Assembly: GCF_000733295.1 (NCBI RefSeq)
Contig: NZ_JPMI01000142.1
Location: 1-64,000, forward strand
Reading direction: 5' to 3'
Length of the DNA: 64,000 nt
Source: Archangium violaceum Cb vi76
GTDB taxonomy: Bacteria > Myxococcota > Myxococcia > Myxococcales > Myxococcaceae
Shown: piece after piece, positions 55,655 to 64,000 of the stretch
Layout of the letters: each line of letters begins with the position of its first letter
How positions within the stretch are numbered: position 1 is the first letter of the stretch
The notes under the pieces: generated by a model
Seen by the model: only the letters and a program-made list of their open reading frames with translations
Told to the model about the DNA's origin: nothing
Database searches by the model: none
Made by a program: the position numbers and the translations under genes

Positions 55655-57347
55655 GCTCATCGGGCTCGAGCAGCTCATGAGCCGGGGGCGGCTCCCCGGG
55701 CATCCAGTCGCCCTCCGCGAGGGCGGGGCCGTGGGCTTCGCGACCCTCGTGGCGCGGGCAGCGGGCTGGCGCGCGGCCTTCGAGCGCCACGGTGGCCGGC
55801 GCCAGGCACTCTACTTCGACGACACCTTCGAGTTCTCCGCCGCCCTGCTCGGCGCATGGCATGCGGGCGTGTGCGTCTACCTCCCCGCCGACGCCCAGCC
55901 CGCGACGCTGGCGAGGCTGCGCGACGAGGTGGATGGTTTCGCCGGGAAGATTCCAGCGGAGTACGCACCGCTGTCGCCCAGCGAGGGGCGCGAGGGGGGA
56001 TGGACGCCGCTCTCCCCGGAGGCACGCGCCCTGGTGGTCTACACCTCGGGCTCCAGCGGCGAGCCCACCGCCATTCCCAAGCGCCTCCGCCAGCTGACGC
56101 ATGAGGTGGCGACGCTGGCGGCCCTGTTCGAGGAGCGGCTCGGCGAGGCCCGCGTCGTCTCCACCGTCTCGCACCAGCACATCTACGGACTGCTCTTCCG
56201 GGTACTCTGGCCACTGACGGCGGGCCGGCCCTTCGCGGCCCACGGCCTCACCTACCCCGAGGACATCGTGGCCGCGCTGCGACAGGGCCCCGCCGGGCTG
56301 ATCGCCAGTCCCGCCCACCTCAAGCGCCTGCCGGACATGCTGGACTGGGCCCAGGTCCGCGGGAACCTGCGCACGCTGTTCTCCTCGGGAGGCCCGCTAC
56401 CCCTCGAGGCGTTACAGGCCTGTCGCGCGCTTCTGGGCCAGGCGCCCGTCGAGGTCTACGGCAGCTCGGAGACCGGCGGCATCGCCTGGAGGCAGCGCAC
56501 CGGGGACGACGCGCTCGCCTGGCGCGTGATGCCCGGCGTCGAGGTGGGCACCCGGGAGGAGATGCTGACCGTCCGCTCGCCGCACCTGGACCTGCCCGAG
56601 GGGGACTGGCTGCGGACCGAGGATCGCGTGCGGCTGCTGCCGGAGGGCTTCGAGCTGCTCGGCAGGGGCGATCGCCTCCTGAAGCTCGAGGAGAAGCGCG
56701 TGTCGCTGAGCGCCCTGGAGCGGACGCTGCTCGAGGGGGGGCTGCTGCGCGAGGCCCGGGTGCTGCCGCTCGAGGACGGCCACCGGCTGACGCTGGCGGT
56801 GGTGGCGGTGCCCTCGGAGGCCGGCTGGAAGCTGCATGGGGAGGGAGGCAAGCGTGCCCTGAACCAGGCGCTCAGGCAGCAGCTCACTTCGCGCTTCGAG
56901 CCCAGTGCCTTCCCGCGCCGGTTCCGGTATCTGGAGGCCATGCCGGTCAACAGCCAGGGAAAGTCCACCGAAGCTGCACTGGCCGCCCTCTTCGATCCGC
57001 GCAGGCCCCGGGCGCGCGTGCTCGAGCAGTCCGCCGACCGCGCCCTGCTGATCCTCGAGGCCTCGGCGGACTCGCCGTATTTCGAGGGCCACTTCCCCGG
57101 CACCCCCATCCTGCCCGGCGTCACCCAGGTGCACTGGGCCATCCACTTCGGCCGCGAGCTCTTCACGCTTCCCCCCGACTTCCTGCGGTTGGCGGCGTTG
57201 AAGTTCCAACGCGTCATCCAGCCCGGCACGAGCCTCACGCTGGAGCTCACCTGGAAGAAAGAGCGCGGAAGCCTCGAGTTCAAGCTCACTTCCGACGCCG
57301 GTGTTCATGCCAGCGGCCGAATCCTCTTCGGCGGAGTCAATGTATGA
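55647..57347 (+). CDS. AMP-forming acyl ligase fused to a hotdog dehydratase, APE cluster
   Basis: The protein has 566 residues. Residues 1-445 resemble an AMP-forming ligase (YTSGSSGEPTAIPKRL P-loop region, GSSETGGIAW, GDRLLKLEEKRVSLS). Residues 460-566 form a FabZ/ApeI-like hotdog domain with the active-site segment YFEGHFPGTPILPGV. In E. coli-type APE clusters these are separate genes; here they are one chain. The ligase would activate the aryl acid and load an ACP, and the dehydratase would remove water during polyene building. The ATG overlaps the membrane-protein end. Confidence 0.86.
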   Translation: MAELIGLEQLMSRGRLPGHPVALREGGAVGFATLVARAAGWRAAFERHGGRRQALYFDDTFEFSAALLGAWHAGVCVYLPADAQPATLARLRDEVDGFAGKIPAEYAPLSPSEGREGGWTPLSPEARALVVYTSGSSGEPTAIPKRLRQLTHEVATLAALFEERLGEARVVSTVSHQHIYGLLFRVLWPLTAGRPFAAHGLTYPEDIVAALRQGPAGLIASPAHLKRLPDMLDWAQVRGNLRTLFSSGGPLPLEALQACRALLGQAPVEVYGSSETGGIAWRQRTGDDALAWRVMPGVEVGTREEMLTVRSPHLDLPEGDWLRTEDRVRLLPEGFELLGRGDRLLKLEEKRVSLSALERTLLEGGLLREARVLPLEDGHRLTLAVVAVPSEAGWKLHGEGGKRALNQALRQQLTSRFEPSAFPRRFRYLEAMPVNSQGKSTEAALAALFDPRRPRARVLEQSADRALLILEASADSPYFEGHFPGTPILPGVTQVHWAIHFGRELFTLPPDFLRLAALKFQRVIQPGTSLTLELTWKKERGSLEFKLTSDAGVHASGRILFGGVNV

Positions 57348-58081
57348 AGGTCTGCGCGGTGATTCCGGTCTACAACCACGGCGAGGCGGTGGGCGCGGTG
57401 GTGGGCGGTGTGCGAGCCGAGGGCCTGCCCTGCGTGCTGGTCGACGACGGGAGTGAACCGGGCTGCGCGGCGGTGCTGGACGCGCTGGCCGAGGGAGATC
57501 GCTCCGGCATCGAGCTCGTCCGGCTCCCCGAGAACCAGGGGAAGGGCGGCGCGATGATGGCCGGCCTGCGCGCGGCGAAGGAGCGGGGCTTCAGCCATGC
57601 GCTGCAAATCGACGCCGACGGCCAGCACGACACCTCCGACATCCCCCGCTTCCTGCGGCTGGCGGAGCAGAGTCCCGAGAAGCTCATCTGCGGCACCCCG
57701 GTCTATGACGCCTCGGTGCCCAAGGGCCGCCTCTATGGCCGCTACGCCACCCACATCTGGGTGTGGATCAACACGCTGTCCTTCACCATCCGTGACTCCA
57801 TGTGCGGCTTCCGCGTCTATCCGCTGGAGCCCACCGTCCAGCTCATCGACACGGTGAAGCTGGGCAAGCGGATGGATTTCGACGTGGAGGTCCTGGTGCG
57901 GCTGTTCTGGCGCGGGATGGGCATCGTCAACAACCCCACCCCGGTCCGCTACCCGAGCGACGGCATCTCCCACTTCGATGTCCTCTGGGACAACGTGCGG
58001 ATCTCCCGCATGCATGCCCGGCTCTTCTTCGGAATGCTGGTGCGCCTGCCGCTGCTCTTGTGGAGGAAGGTGACAGCGTGA
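57344..58081 (+). CDS. Family 2 glycosyltransferase, APE cluster
   Basis: This 245-residue protein has CAVIPVYNHGEAVGAVVG at the start, LVDDGS, and QIDADGQHD as the metal-binding D-x-D position, then VRYPSDGISHF near the end. It fits GT2 enzymes that act on lipid carriers. The start overlaps the ligase stop by four bases, and its own stop overlaps the LpxL-like GTG. It may decorate the lipid core to which the polyene is attached. Confidence 0.85.
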   Translation: MKVCAVIPVYNHGEAVGAVVGGVRAEGLPCVLVDDGSEPGCAAVLDALAEGDRSGIELVRLPENQGKGGAMMAGLRAAKERGFSHALQIDADGQHDTSDIPRFLRLAEQSPEKLICGTPVYDASVPKGRLYGRYATHIWVWINTLSFTIRDSMCGFRVYPLEPTVQLIDTVKLGKRMDFDVEVLVRLFWRGMGIVNNPTPVRYPSDGISHFDVLWDNVRISRMHARLFFGMLVRLPLLLWRKVTA

Positions 58082-59028
58082 GGACGCGGCATTGGGCCGA
58101 GATGGGCGAGAGCACCTTCGTCGCCGGAATCTGGCTGCTCTATTGGATTCACCGGCTGCTGGGGCGCTGGCCGTTCCGCCTCTGTCTCTATCCGGTGGTC
58201 ACGGTGCACTGGCTGGCCCGGCCACTGGTGCGCCAGGCCTCCTTGCAGTACCTGGAGAGGATGGAGGCCACCACCGGGGCGCTCGGCAGGCGGCCCGGCT
58301 GGCGGGACAGCCTGCGCCACGTCGCGCTCTTCGCCGAGACGATGCTCGACAAGCTCCTGGCCGTCAGTGGCCGCTACCGCTTCGAGCAGGTGCGCACCGA
58401 GGGACGCGAGTCCTTCTACGAGGCGGCCAAGGCGGGCAAGGGGGGCGTCATCATCACCGCCCACATGGGCTGTCTCGAGCTGTGCCGCGCCATGGCCGAG
58501 CGGCGGGGTGAAGTGAAGCTCAACGTGCTGGTGCACACCCGGCACGCCGAGCAGTTCAACCGCCTGCTCAAGCGGCTCAACCCGGACAGCGACCTGCGCC
58601 TGATGGAGGTCAGCGAGCTGGGCCCGGCCACCGCCGTCGCGTTGAACGAGCGCGTGGCCGCGGGCGAGTTCGTGGTCATCGCGGGAGACCGGGTCCCGGT
58701 GAATTCCAACCAGACGGTGAGCGTCGGGTTCCTCGACCACCCCGCCCCCTTTCCCGTGGGCCCCTACGTGCTGGCGGCCCTGTTGAAGTGCCCGCTCTAT
58801 CTGCTGGGCTGCATCCACGAGGGCCCCGGCTACACCATCCGTTTCGAGTGTCTGGCCGAGCGCGTCGAGCTTCCTCGCGGCAGGCGCGAGGCGGCGCTGA
58901 GCGGCTACGCCCAGCACTATGCCGAGCGGCTGACCGCGCTGCTGAAGCGCTCGCCCTTGGACTGGTTCAACTTCTTCCCCTTCTGGGACCAAGCCCATGT
59001 CTCTGTCTCTGCAAAGCCTCCAGCCTGA
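58078..59028 (+). CDS. LpxL/HtrB-like acyltransferase, APE cluster
   Basis: This 316-residue protein belongs to the lysophospholipid acyltransferase group related to lipid A acyltransferases. It has a membrane-proximal N-terminus (TFVAGIWLLYWIHRLLGRW), a catalytic-type His in VIITAHMGCLELCRAM, and GDRVPVNSNQ further on. It would acylate the lipid that carries the pigment. The GTG overlaps the GT2 stop, and the next gene starts inside its last 32 bases. Confidence 0.82.
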   Translation: MRTRHWAEMGESTFVAGIWLLYWIHRLLGRWPFRLCLYPVVTVHWLARPLVRQASLQYLERMEATTGALGRRPGWRDSLRHVALFAETMLDKLLAVSGRYRFEQVRTEGRESFYEAAKAGKGGVIITAHMGCLELCRAMAERRGEVKLNVLVHTRHAEQFNRLLKRLNPDSDLRLMEVSELGPATAVALNERVAAGEFVVIAGDRVPVNSNQTVSVGFLDHPAPFPVGPYVLAALLKCPLYLLGCIHEGPGYTIRFECLAERVELPRGRREAALSGYAQHYAERLTALLKRSPLDWFNFFPFWDQAHVSVSAKPPA

Positions 59029-60559
59029 GCGCGCGGTGTCCTTCGATGGAAGCCGGCTCACCCTCGAGGACGTGTGTGCGCTCTCGCGGCGTGAATGCAG
59101 TGCCGAGCTGAGTACCGCCCCTGAATTCCTGCGCCGGATCTCCCGGGGCGCGGAGTTCCTCGACCGGCTGCTGGCCGAGGACGGGGTCATCTACGGCGTG
59201 ACCACGGGCTACGGCGACTCGTGCACCGTCACGATTCCGCCCGGGCTCGTGCCGGAGCTGCCGCATCACCTCTACACGTACCACGGCTGCGGGGCGGGCC
59301 GGTTCCTCACGCCCGAGGAGACGCGCGCCGTGCTGGCAACGCGGCTGGCCTCGCTCGCCCAGGGCGTCTCCGGCGTGGGCATGGCACTCCTGAGGCAACT
59401 CGAGCTGCTGCTCAGGCACGACATCCTGCCGCTGATTCCGGCCGAGGGCTCGGTGGGTGCCAGTGGGGACCTCACCCCGCTCTCCTACGTGGCGGCGGTG
59501 CTCTGCGGCGAGCGCGAGGTCTGGTACCGCGGGGCCCGACGGCCGGCGGCGGAGGTCCTGGCACAGCTCGGCATCAAGCCCCTGCGGCTGCGCCCCAAGG
59601 AGGGGCTGGCCATCATGAACGGCACGGCGGTGATGACCGCCCTGGCCTGTCTGGCGTGGGAGCGCGCCGAGTACCTGTGCCAACTGGCCACGCGCATCAC
59701 CGCCTTCAACGTGCTGGCCAGCGCCGGCAACGCCCACCACTTCGACGAGGCGCTGTTCGCGGTGAAGCCTCACGCGGGCCCCCAGCGCGTGGCGGCCCGC
59801 CTGCGCGTGGATCTCACCGCGGACCGGCCCAGCCGCAACGAGAAGCGGCTGCAGGACCGCTACTCGCTGCGCTGCGCGCCACACGTGATTGGCGTCCTGG
59901 AGGACGCGCTGCCCTTCTTCCGCACGCAGCTCGAGAACGAGCTGAACAGCGCCAACGACAACCCCATCATCGACCCGGAGGGGGAGCGCGTGCTCCACGG
60001 TGGCCACTTCTACGGCGGGCACATCGCCTTCGCCATGGACTGCCTGAAGAACGCCGTGGCCAATGTGGCCGACCTGCTCGACCGCCAGCTCGCGCTGCTG
60101 GTCGACTCCCGCTTCAACCACGGGCTGCCGCCCAATCTCTCCGGTGCCACCGGGGAGCGCGCGGCGATCAACCATGGCCTCAAGGCGGTGCAGATCAGCG
60201 TCTCCGCCTGGACCGCCGAGGCCCTCAAGCAGACCCTGCCGGCCTCCATCTTTTCCCGCTCCACCGAGTGCCACAACCAGGACAAGGTGAGCATGGGCAC
60301 CATCGCCGCGCGAGACTGCCTGCGCGTGCTGGAGCTCTCCGAGCAGGTGGTGGCCGCCATGCTCATCGCCGCCAGGCAGGGCGTGGCCCTGCGCCAGCGC
60401 GTGGACGGCGAGCTGCGCCTCGGCCCCACGCTCTCGGCCATGCAGGCGGACCTGGAGAAGCGCATCCCCCTGGTGGAGGAGGACCGCGCCCTGGACCGTG
60501 AGCTCCAGGGGCTCCTCACGGCGATCCGTGCCCGCGAGTGGAGGCTCTATGAAGCCTGA
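58997..60559 (+). CDS. Aromatic amino acid ammonia-lyase (HAL/PAL/TAL family)
   Basis: This 520-residue enzyme has the cofactor-forming Ala-Ser-Gly in GSVGASGDLTPLSYVA (155-157). It also has the catalytic Tyr region VIYGVTTGYGD (66-72), the NDNPII segment (about 322) and the helical C-terminus. The substrate loop reads TYHGCGAG and contains a His, not the HAL-type sequence. In this cluster it most likely deaminates tyrosine or phenylalanine to a cinnamate-type aryl starter; this is inferred from context, and histidine remains possible. It starts inside the preceding gene by 32 bases. Confidence 0.85.
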   Translation: MSLSLQSLQPERAVSFDGSRLTLEDVCALSRRECSAELSTAPEFLRRISRGAEFLDRLLAEDGVIYGVTTGYGDSCTVTIPPGLVPELPHHLYTYHGCGAGRFLTPEETRAVLATRLASLAQGVSGVGMALLRQLELLLRHDILPLIPAEGSVGASGDLTPLSYVAAVLCGEREVWYRGARRPAAEVLAQLGIKPLRLRPKEGLAIMNGTAVMTALACLAWERAEYLCQLATRITAFNVLASAGNAHHFDEALFAVKPHAGPQRVAARLRVDLTADRPSRNEKRLQDRYSLRCAPHVIGVLEDALPFFRTQLENELNSANDNPIIDPEGERVLHGGHFYGGHIAFAMDCLKNAVANVADLLDRQLALLVDSRFNHGLPPNLSGATGERAAINHGLKAVQISVSAWTAEALKQTLPASIFSRSTECHNQDKVSMGTIAARDCLRVLELSEQVVAAMLIAARQGVALRQRVDGELRLGPTLSAMQADLEKRIPLVEEDRALDRELQGLLTAIRAREWRLYEA

Positions 60560-60968
60560 TCTCAGCCATGAGCTCGAGCTGTCCCCCGCCTTCCATGACC
60601 TCGACCCGATGGACATCGTCTGGCACGGCAACTACGCGAAATACCTCGAGCTGGCCCGCTGCGCGCTGCTGTCGAAGTTCGACTATGACTACCCGCAGAT
60701 GAAGGCGTCGGGCTTCATGTGGCCCATCGTGGACATGCGGCTGAAGTACGTGCGGCCCGCGCTCTACGGGCAGAAGCTGCGGATCCGCGCCGAAATCACC
60801 GAATGGGAGAACCGCCTGAGGATCGACTACCTCATCCGTGACGCGGACACCGGCCACAAGGTGAACCAGGCCCACACCATCCAGGTCGCCGTCTCGGTGG
60901 AAACCCGGGAGATGCAGTTCCTCTGCCCCCGCGTGCTGTGGGAGCGGCTGGGGGTGATGCCCGGATGA
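60549..60968 (+). CDS. Hotdog thioesterase (4HBT type), APE cluster
   Basis: This 139-residue single-hotdog enzyme has HDLDPMDIVWHGNYAKYLELARCALL (D-x-D...W-H-G-N-Y). It fits acyl-ACP/CoA thioesterases such as the YbgC group. It may release or edit polyene intermediates. It overlaps the ammonia-lyase end by 11 bases and the next gene by four. Confidence 0.83.
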   Translation: MKPDLSHELELSPAFHDLDPMDIVWHGNYAKYLELARCALLSKFDYDYPQMKASGFMWPIVDMRLKYVRPALYGQKLRIRAEITEWENRLRIDYLIRDADTGHKVNQAHTIQVAVSVETREMQFLCPRVLWERLGVMPG

Positions 60969-61573
60969 AGCGCCTGCTCGCCCTCGCCTGCGTGCTGCTG
61001 TACACCACCGCCAGCGCCTCCGAGCTGCTGACGGGCGTCCGCTCGCGCCTGGCGGACCCTCCGCTCCTCCGGGGGCAGTTCGAACAGAAGAAGACGGTGG
61101 CCGGCTTCAAGAAGCCGCTGCTCTCCCGGGGCGAGTTCCTCCTGTCGAGGGGGAAGGGACTTCTCTGGGATACCCGCGCGCCCTTCGCCGCGACCCTGAC
61201 GTTGACCCGCAAGTCGCTGAGCGCGGAGCAGAAGACGGGCGGCGCCGCCTACCACCTGGACGCGAGCCGCGAGCCGGCGCTGGCCGCCATGAACGAGTTC
61301 CTCTTCGCGCTCCTCTCCGGGGATGTGGACTCGCTCTCCACGCGCTTCCGGGTCGAGGGCGAGCTGGTGGGCGCGGACGGCTGGCGGCTGACGCTCACGC
61401 CGACGGACGCGGGACTCGCACGTGTCTTCCGCGGCATCCGCCTGGAAGGTGACCGGTTCGTGCGGCAGGTACAACTGGAGGAGACCAGCGGGGACTCGAG
61501 CCTCATCCAGTTCACGCAGCTGGCGCAAACTCCCCCGCCTGGTGCCACGGAGACGGAGCGCCTTGGGAAATAG
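60965..61573 (+). CDS. LolA-like periplasmic carrier, APE cluster
   Basis: This 202-residue protein has a signal peptide (MKRLLALACVLLYTTASA). A LolA-type beta sheet follows, with RGQFEQKKTVAGFKKPLLSRGEF and RGKGLLWDTRAPFAATLTL. LolA proteins carry lipids across the periplasm, so this one likely moves the aryl-polyene lipid toward the outer membrane. The next gene begins with a TTG inside its last 11 bases. Confidence 0.82.
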   Translation: MKRLLALACVLLYTTASASELLTGVRSRLADPPLLRGQFEQKKTVAGFKKPLLSRGEFLLSRGKGLLWDTRAPFAATLTLTRKSLSAEQKTGGAAYHLDASREPALAAMNEFLFALLSGDVDSLSTRFRVEGELVGADGWRLTLTPTDAGLARVFRGIRLEGDRFVRQVQLEETSGDSSLIQFTQLAQTPPPGATETERLGK

Positions 61574-63857
61574 GCTGGCCATCGTCTGGGCCCTGCTCGT
61601 CCTCGCCGTGGGCGTCCACCAGGTCCGGTTCTGGCGCTCGGCGCGGCTGGAGACCGACATCCTGGCGCTGCTACCCGAGGATGAGCAGGCACCCCAAGTG
61701 GGCGCCGCCACCCGGAAGCTCGCGGATGAGTCGGGCCGGCAGTTGGTGCTGCTGGTGGGCGCTCCGGATTGGGAATCCGCCCAGCGCGCGGCGGAGGCCG
61801 CCACGGAGGCGCTCTCCCAAGCCGGCGCGCCGCTGGAGCCCGCCCGCGTGGACGCCACCGCCCTGGACGCCGCGGTGGAGTTCTATCGCCCTTACCGGGA
61901 CCGGTTGCTGACACCGGCCCAGCGCGCGTGGCTGGCCAGCGCGACGCCGGAGGAGCTGGGCGGCACGGCGCTGATGAAGCTGTACCAGCCCGCGGGCGCC
62001 AGGCTGACGGACTGGAGCGACGACCCGCTGGGCCTGTGGCCCGACTGGTGGGCGGCCCGCGCCGCCGAGAACGAGGCGAGGCCGCGTGACGGACGGCTCT
62101 GGCTCTCCGGCGAGGGCCGCGAGTGGGTGCTGCTGACCTGGCAGAGCCAGGTGTCGGCGTTCGCCCTGGGTGACGACGCGAAGGTCACGGCCGCCGTGGA
62201 GCGCGCCCGGGCCGCGGTGGCCGCCATTCCCGGGGGCCGGTTGGTGGCCGCGGGGGTGCCGCTGTACGCGGAGGCCGCCGCCTCGCAGGCCAGCAGGGAG
62301 ATCTCCACCATCGGCCTCGGCTCCCTCGTGGCCGTGCTGCTGCTGGTCTGGCTCACCTTCCGCTCGCTGCGCCCCATCGTGCTGGTGGGGGTGTCCCTGA
62401 TGATCGGCTGCGCCGTGGCGCTGAGCGTCACCGCCCTGCTCTTCGACCGGGTCCACCTCCTCACCCTGGTGTTCGGCGCGAGCCTCGTCGGTGTCGCGGA
62501 GGACTACGGCTTCCACTACTTCGCCGCCCGCCAGGGCAAGCCCGCCGCCGAGCGCGGCCGGGTGATGCGCTTCCTCCTGCCCGGCATGCTCCTGGCGCTC
62601 CTCACCAGCGTGGTGGCCTACCTGGCGCTGGGACTGGCGCCCTTTCCAGGCCTTCGCCAGATGGCGGTGTTCGCCGCCGCGGGGCTGGTGGGCGCGTTCC
62701 TCACCGTGCTCTGCTGGTTCCCCACGTTCGATCTCGGCGACCTGCCGGTGACCGCGTTCGCCGAGCGTGTCTCCGCCTCCCTGTCGCGCTGGCCACGCAT
62801 CACCTCCGAGAAACGGTGGTGGCCGGCGATGGCGGGGCTCCTGGTGGTGAGCGCGGGAGGGCTGTGGCGGTTGGAGACGCGCGATGACCTCCGCCAGCTG
62901 CAAGGGGCACCCGCGAACCTGCTCGAGGACCAGCGCGAGCTGGGAAGACTGCTGGGCCTGCCCAGCCCGGCCCAGCTCTTCCTCGTCGAGGGTGAGGACG
63001 AAGAGCAGGTCCTTCAACGGGAGGTGTCGCTGAAGCAGCGGCTGGACGCGCTGGTGGCGGACGGGGTCCTGACAGGCTACCGCGCCGTCTCGGACTGGCT
63101 GCCGCCCGCCTCGCAGCAGCGCGCGGACGCGGAGCTGAGTGCCCGCGCGGAGCAGCGGGCCGTGGCCGCCGTCGCCGCCGCCACGGGAGAGGAGCCCTCG
63201 CGCGCACGGTTCGCGAACGACGTCCTCACCCCCGCGCGGTTCCTCTCCAGTCCCGCCGCGCCGGCCATCCGGCAGCAGTGGCTGGGCCCGCTGGGCAGCA
63301 AGCAGTACAGCGTGCTGATGCTGCGGGGCCTCGAGGGCCCGGCGGTCCTCGCCCGGCTGGCCGCGGCCGCTCACGGGTTGGAGGGCGTGCGCTGGGTGGA
63401 CAAGACGGAGGAGATCTCCCGGCTGATGGGCCGCTACCGGCGGCTCATGGGCGGGCTCATCGTGGCGGGCTACCTCGCGGTGCTGGTGATGCTGCTCGCC
63501 CGCTTCAAGCGCGAGGCCTGGCGGGCCTGGGTCCCCTCGGCGCTGGGAACCCTCCTCACGCTGGCCTTCTTCGGCTGGGTGGGAGAGCCGCTGCAACTGT
63601 TCACCGTGCTGGGCCTGCTGCTCCTGCTGGGAATGGGCGTGGACTACGGCATCTTCCTGTTGGAGCACCCGGGAGACGGCTCCGCGTGGGTGGCGGTGGC
63701 CCTGGCCGGCGTGAGCACCCTCCTCTCCTTCGGGCTCCTGGGGCTCTCGGCCACACCGGCCCTGCGCACCTTCGGCCTCGCCATGCTCCTGGGCGAGGTG
63801 AGCATCTGGATTTTGACCCCTTGTTTCAGAATGCCTCCGGGCAAGGACATCACATGA
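61563..63857 (+). CDS. MMPL/RND-family exporter, APE cluster
   Basis: The protein has 764 residues. The usual twelve-helix RND layout is visible: one N-terminal helix, a large periplasmic loop to about residue 240, five helices (about 245-390) with RPIVLVGVSLMIGCAVAL and VAEDYGFHYFA, then the same again after a second loop (about 620-755, GMGVDYGIFLLE). The start is TTG at 61563 inside the LolA-like gene; no better start is seen. It would export the finished pigment lipid across the inner membrane. Confidence 0.86.
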   Translation: MGNRLAIVWALLVLAVGVHQVRFWRSARLETDILALLPEDEQAPQVGAATRKLADESGRQLVLLVGAPDWESAQRAAEAATEALSQAGAPLEPARVDATALDAAVEFYRPYRDRLLTPAQRAWLASATPEELGGTALMKLYQPAGARLTDWSDDPLGLWPDWWAARAAENEARPRDGRLWLSGEGREWVLLTWQSQVSAFALGDDAKVTAAVERARAAVAAIPGGRLVAAGVPLYAEAAASQASREISTIGLGSLVAVLLLVWLTFRSLRPIVLVGVSLMIGCAVALSVTALLFDRVHLLTLVFGASLVGVAEDYGFHYFAARQGKPAAERGRVMRFLLPGMLLALLTSVVAYLALGLAPFPGLRQMAVFAAAGLVGAFLTVLCWFPTFDLGDLPVTAFAERVSASLSRWPRITSEKRWWPAMAGLLVVSAGGLWRLETRDDLRQLQGAPANLLEDQRELGRLLGLPSPAQLFLVEGEDEEQVLQREVSLKQRLDALVADGVLTGYRAVSDWLPPASQQRADAELSARAEQRAVAAVAAATGEEPSRARFANDVLTPARFLSSPAAPAIRQQWLGPLGSKQYSVLMLRGLEGPAVLARLAAAAHGLEGVRWVDKTEEISRLMGRYRRLMGGLIVAGYLAVLVMLLARFKREAWRAWVPSALGTLLTLAFFGWVGEPLQLFTVLGLLLLLGMGVDYGIFLLEHPGDGSAWVAVALAGVSTLLSFGLLGLSATPALRTFGLAMLLGEVSIWILTPCFRMPPGKDIT

Positions 63858-64000
63858 GAAGCGAGAAGACGGAGATCCTCATCATTGGCGCGGGCCCCTC
63901 GGGCGCGGTGGCGGCGGGGCTGCTGCGCAAGCAGGGCCGCGAGGTGCTGGTGCTGGAGCGCGAGCAGTTCCCTCGCTTCTCCATCGGAGAGAGCCTGCTG
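63854..64000 (+). CDS. FAD-dependent oxidoreductase, APE cluster (partial, runs off the window)
   Basis: Only about 49 residues are present. They begin MRSEKTEILIIGAGPSGAVAAG, the FAD-binding G-x-G-x-x-G motif, then LEREQFPRFSIGESLL, typical of tryptophan-halogenase/geranylgeranyl-reductase-like flavoproteins. The ATG overlaps the MMPL stop by four bases. The remaining ketosynthase, ketoreductase and dehydratase genes expected for the pathway would lie beyond the right edge. Confidence 0.78.
   Translation, partial: MRSEKTEILIIGAGPSGAVAAGLLRKQGREVLVLEREQFPRFSIGESLL

Overview
The window is high-GC DNA, about 70-75% in most coding stretches, and its gene content points to a predatory soil myxobacterium (Myxococcota, probably suborder Cystobacterineae). 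The evidence is the mix of a Ser/Thr kinase with FHA proteins, an NtrC-type regulator, a DUF4388 protein, a beta-gamma-crystallin-like secreted protein, a lipoprotein toxin/immunity pair of the SitA/SitI kind, and an aryl-polyene-type pigment cluster. This is inferred from gene families only; no species is assigned.

Layout. 0.06-6.2 kb: two ECF sigma factor/membrane partner pairs, a GNAT acetyltransferase, a TPR protein, a YeeZ-like SDR and a membrane histidine kinase. 6.2-7.7 kb: a lower-GC toxin/immunity island. 7.9-9.6 kb: a DEAD-box RNA helicase with an apparent frameshift. 9.7-11.2 kb: an IS4-family element flanked by a 9-bp target duplication and inserted in a dispersed intergenic palindrome. 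11.3-16.4 kb: regulators (NtrC-like; degenerate receiver-GGDEF), a glutaredoxin-like protein, a DUF4388 protein and a secreted crystallin-like protein. 16.6-28.3 kb: vanadium-haloperoxidase-like enzyme, pseudouridine synthase, M1-like peptidase lipoprotein, penicillin-binding protein, ABC exporter pair, a frameshifted TusA-like gene and a triple-DsbA-like protein. 28.4-36.7 kb: a signalling block with RidA, the (p)ppGpp synthase/hydrolase, two zinc-ribbon/double-FHA proteins around a zinc-ribbon Ser/Thr kinase, DksA, and a DacZ-like diadenylate-cyclase-family protein. 36.9-44.1 kb: a five-gene minus-strand operon (MoxR AAA+ ATPase, VWA protein, PspA-like coiled coil, iron alcohol dehydrogenase/HOT, thioesterase). 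44.1-51.5 kb: DCC1-type protein, DnaK, lipid kinase, methyltransferase, DUF493, PhoH-like ATPase and GreB. 51.7-53.1 kb: tRNA-Lys and tRNA-Glu, then a decayed LysR gene and about 550 bp without a gene. 53.1 kb to the right edge: the first twelve genes of an aryl-polyene (APE)-type cluster, with overlapping genes and an aromatic amino acid ammonia-lyase homologue, cut by the window end.

Three genes (helicase, TusA-like, first FHA protein) carry one-base reading-frame breaks in or next to short homopolymers. They may be assembly errors or real lesions and should be resolved together. Seven copies of one palindromic repeat (consensus near CCCTCACCCCGNCCCTCTCCC followed by GAGGGAGAGGG) lie just after gene ends.

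How the genes work together: Rsh, DksA and GreB all act on or around RNA polymerase in stress and starvation. The kinase/FHA block is probably a phospho-threonine signalling module. The MoxR-VWA pair resembles RavA-ViaA-type chaperones. The APE genes would build an aryl starter, load it on two ACPs, extend it, and move the finished lipid to the outer membrane through the LolA-like and MMPL proteins.
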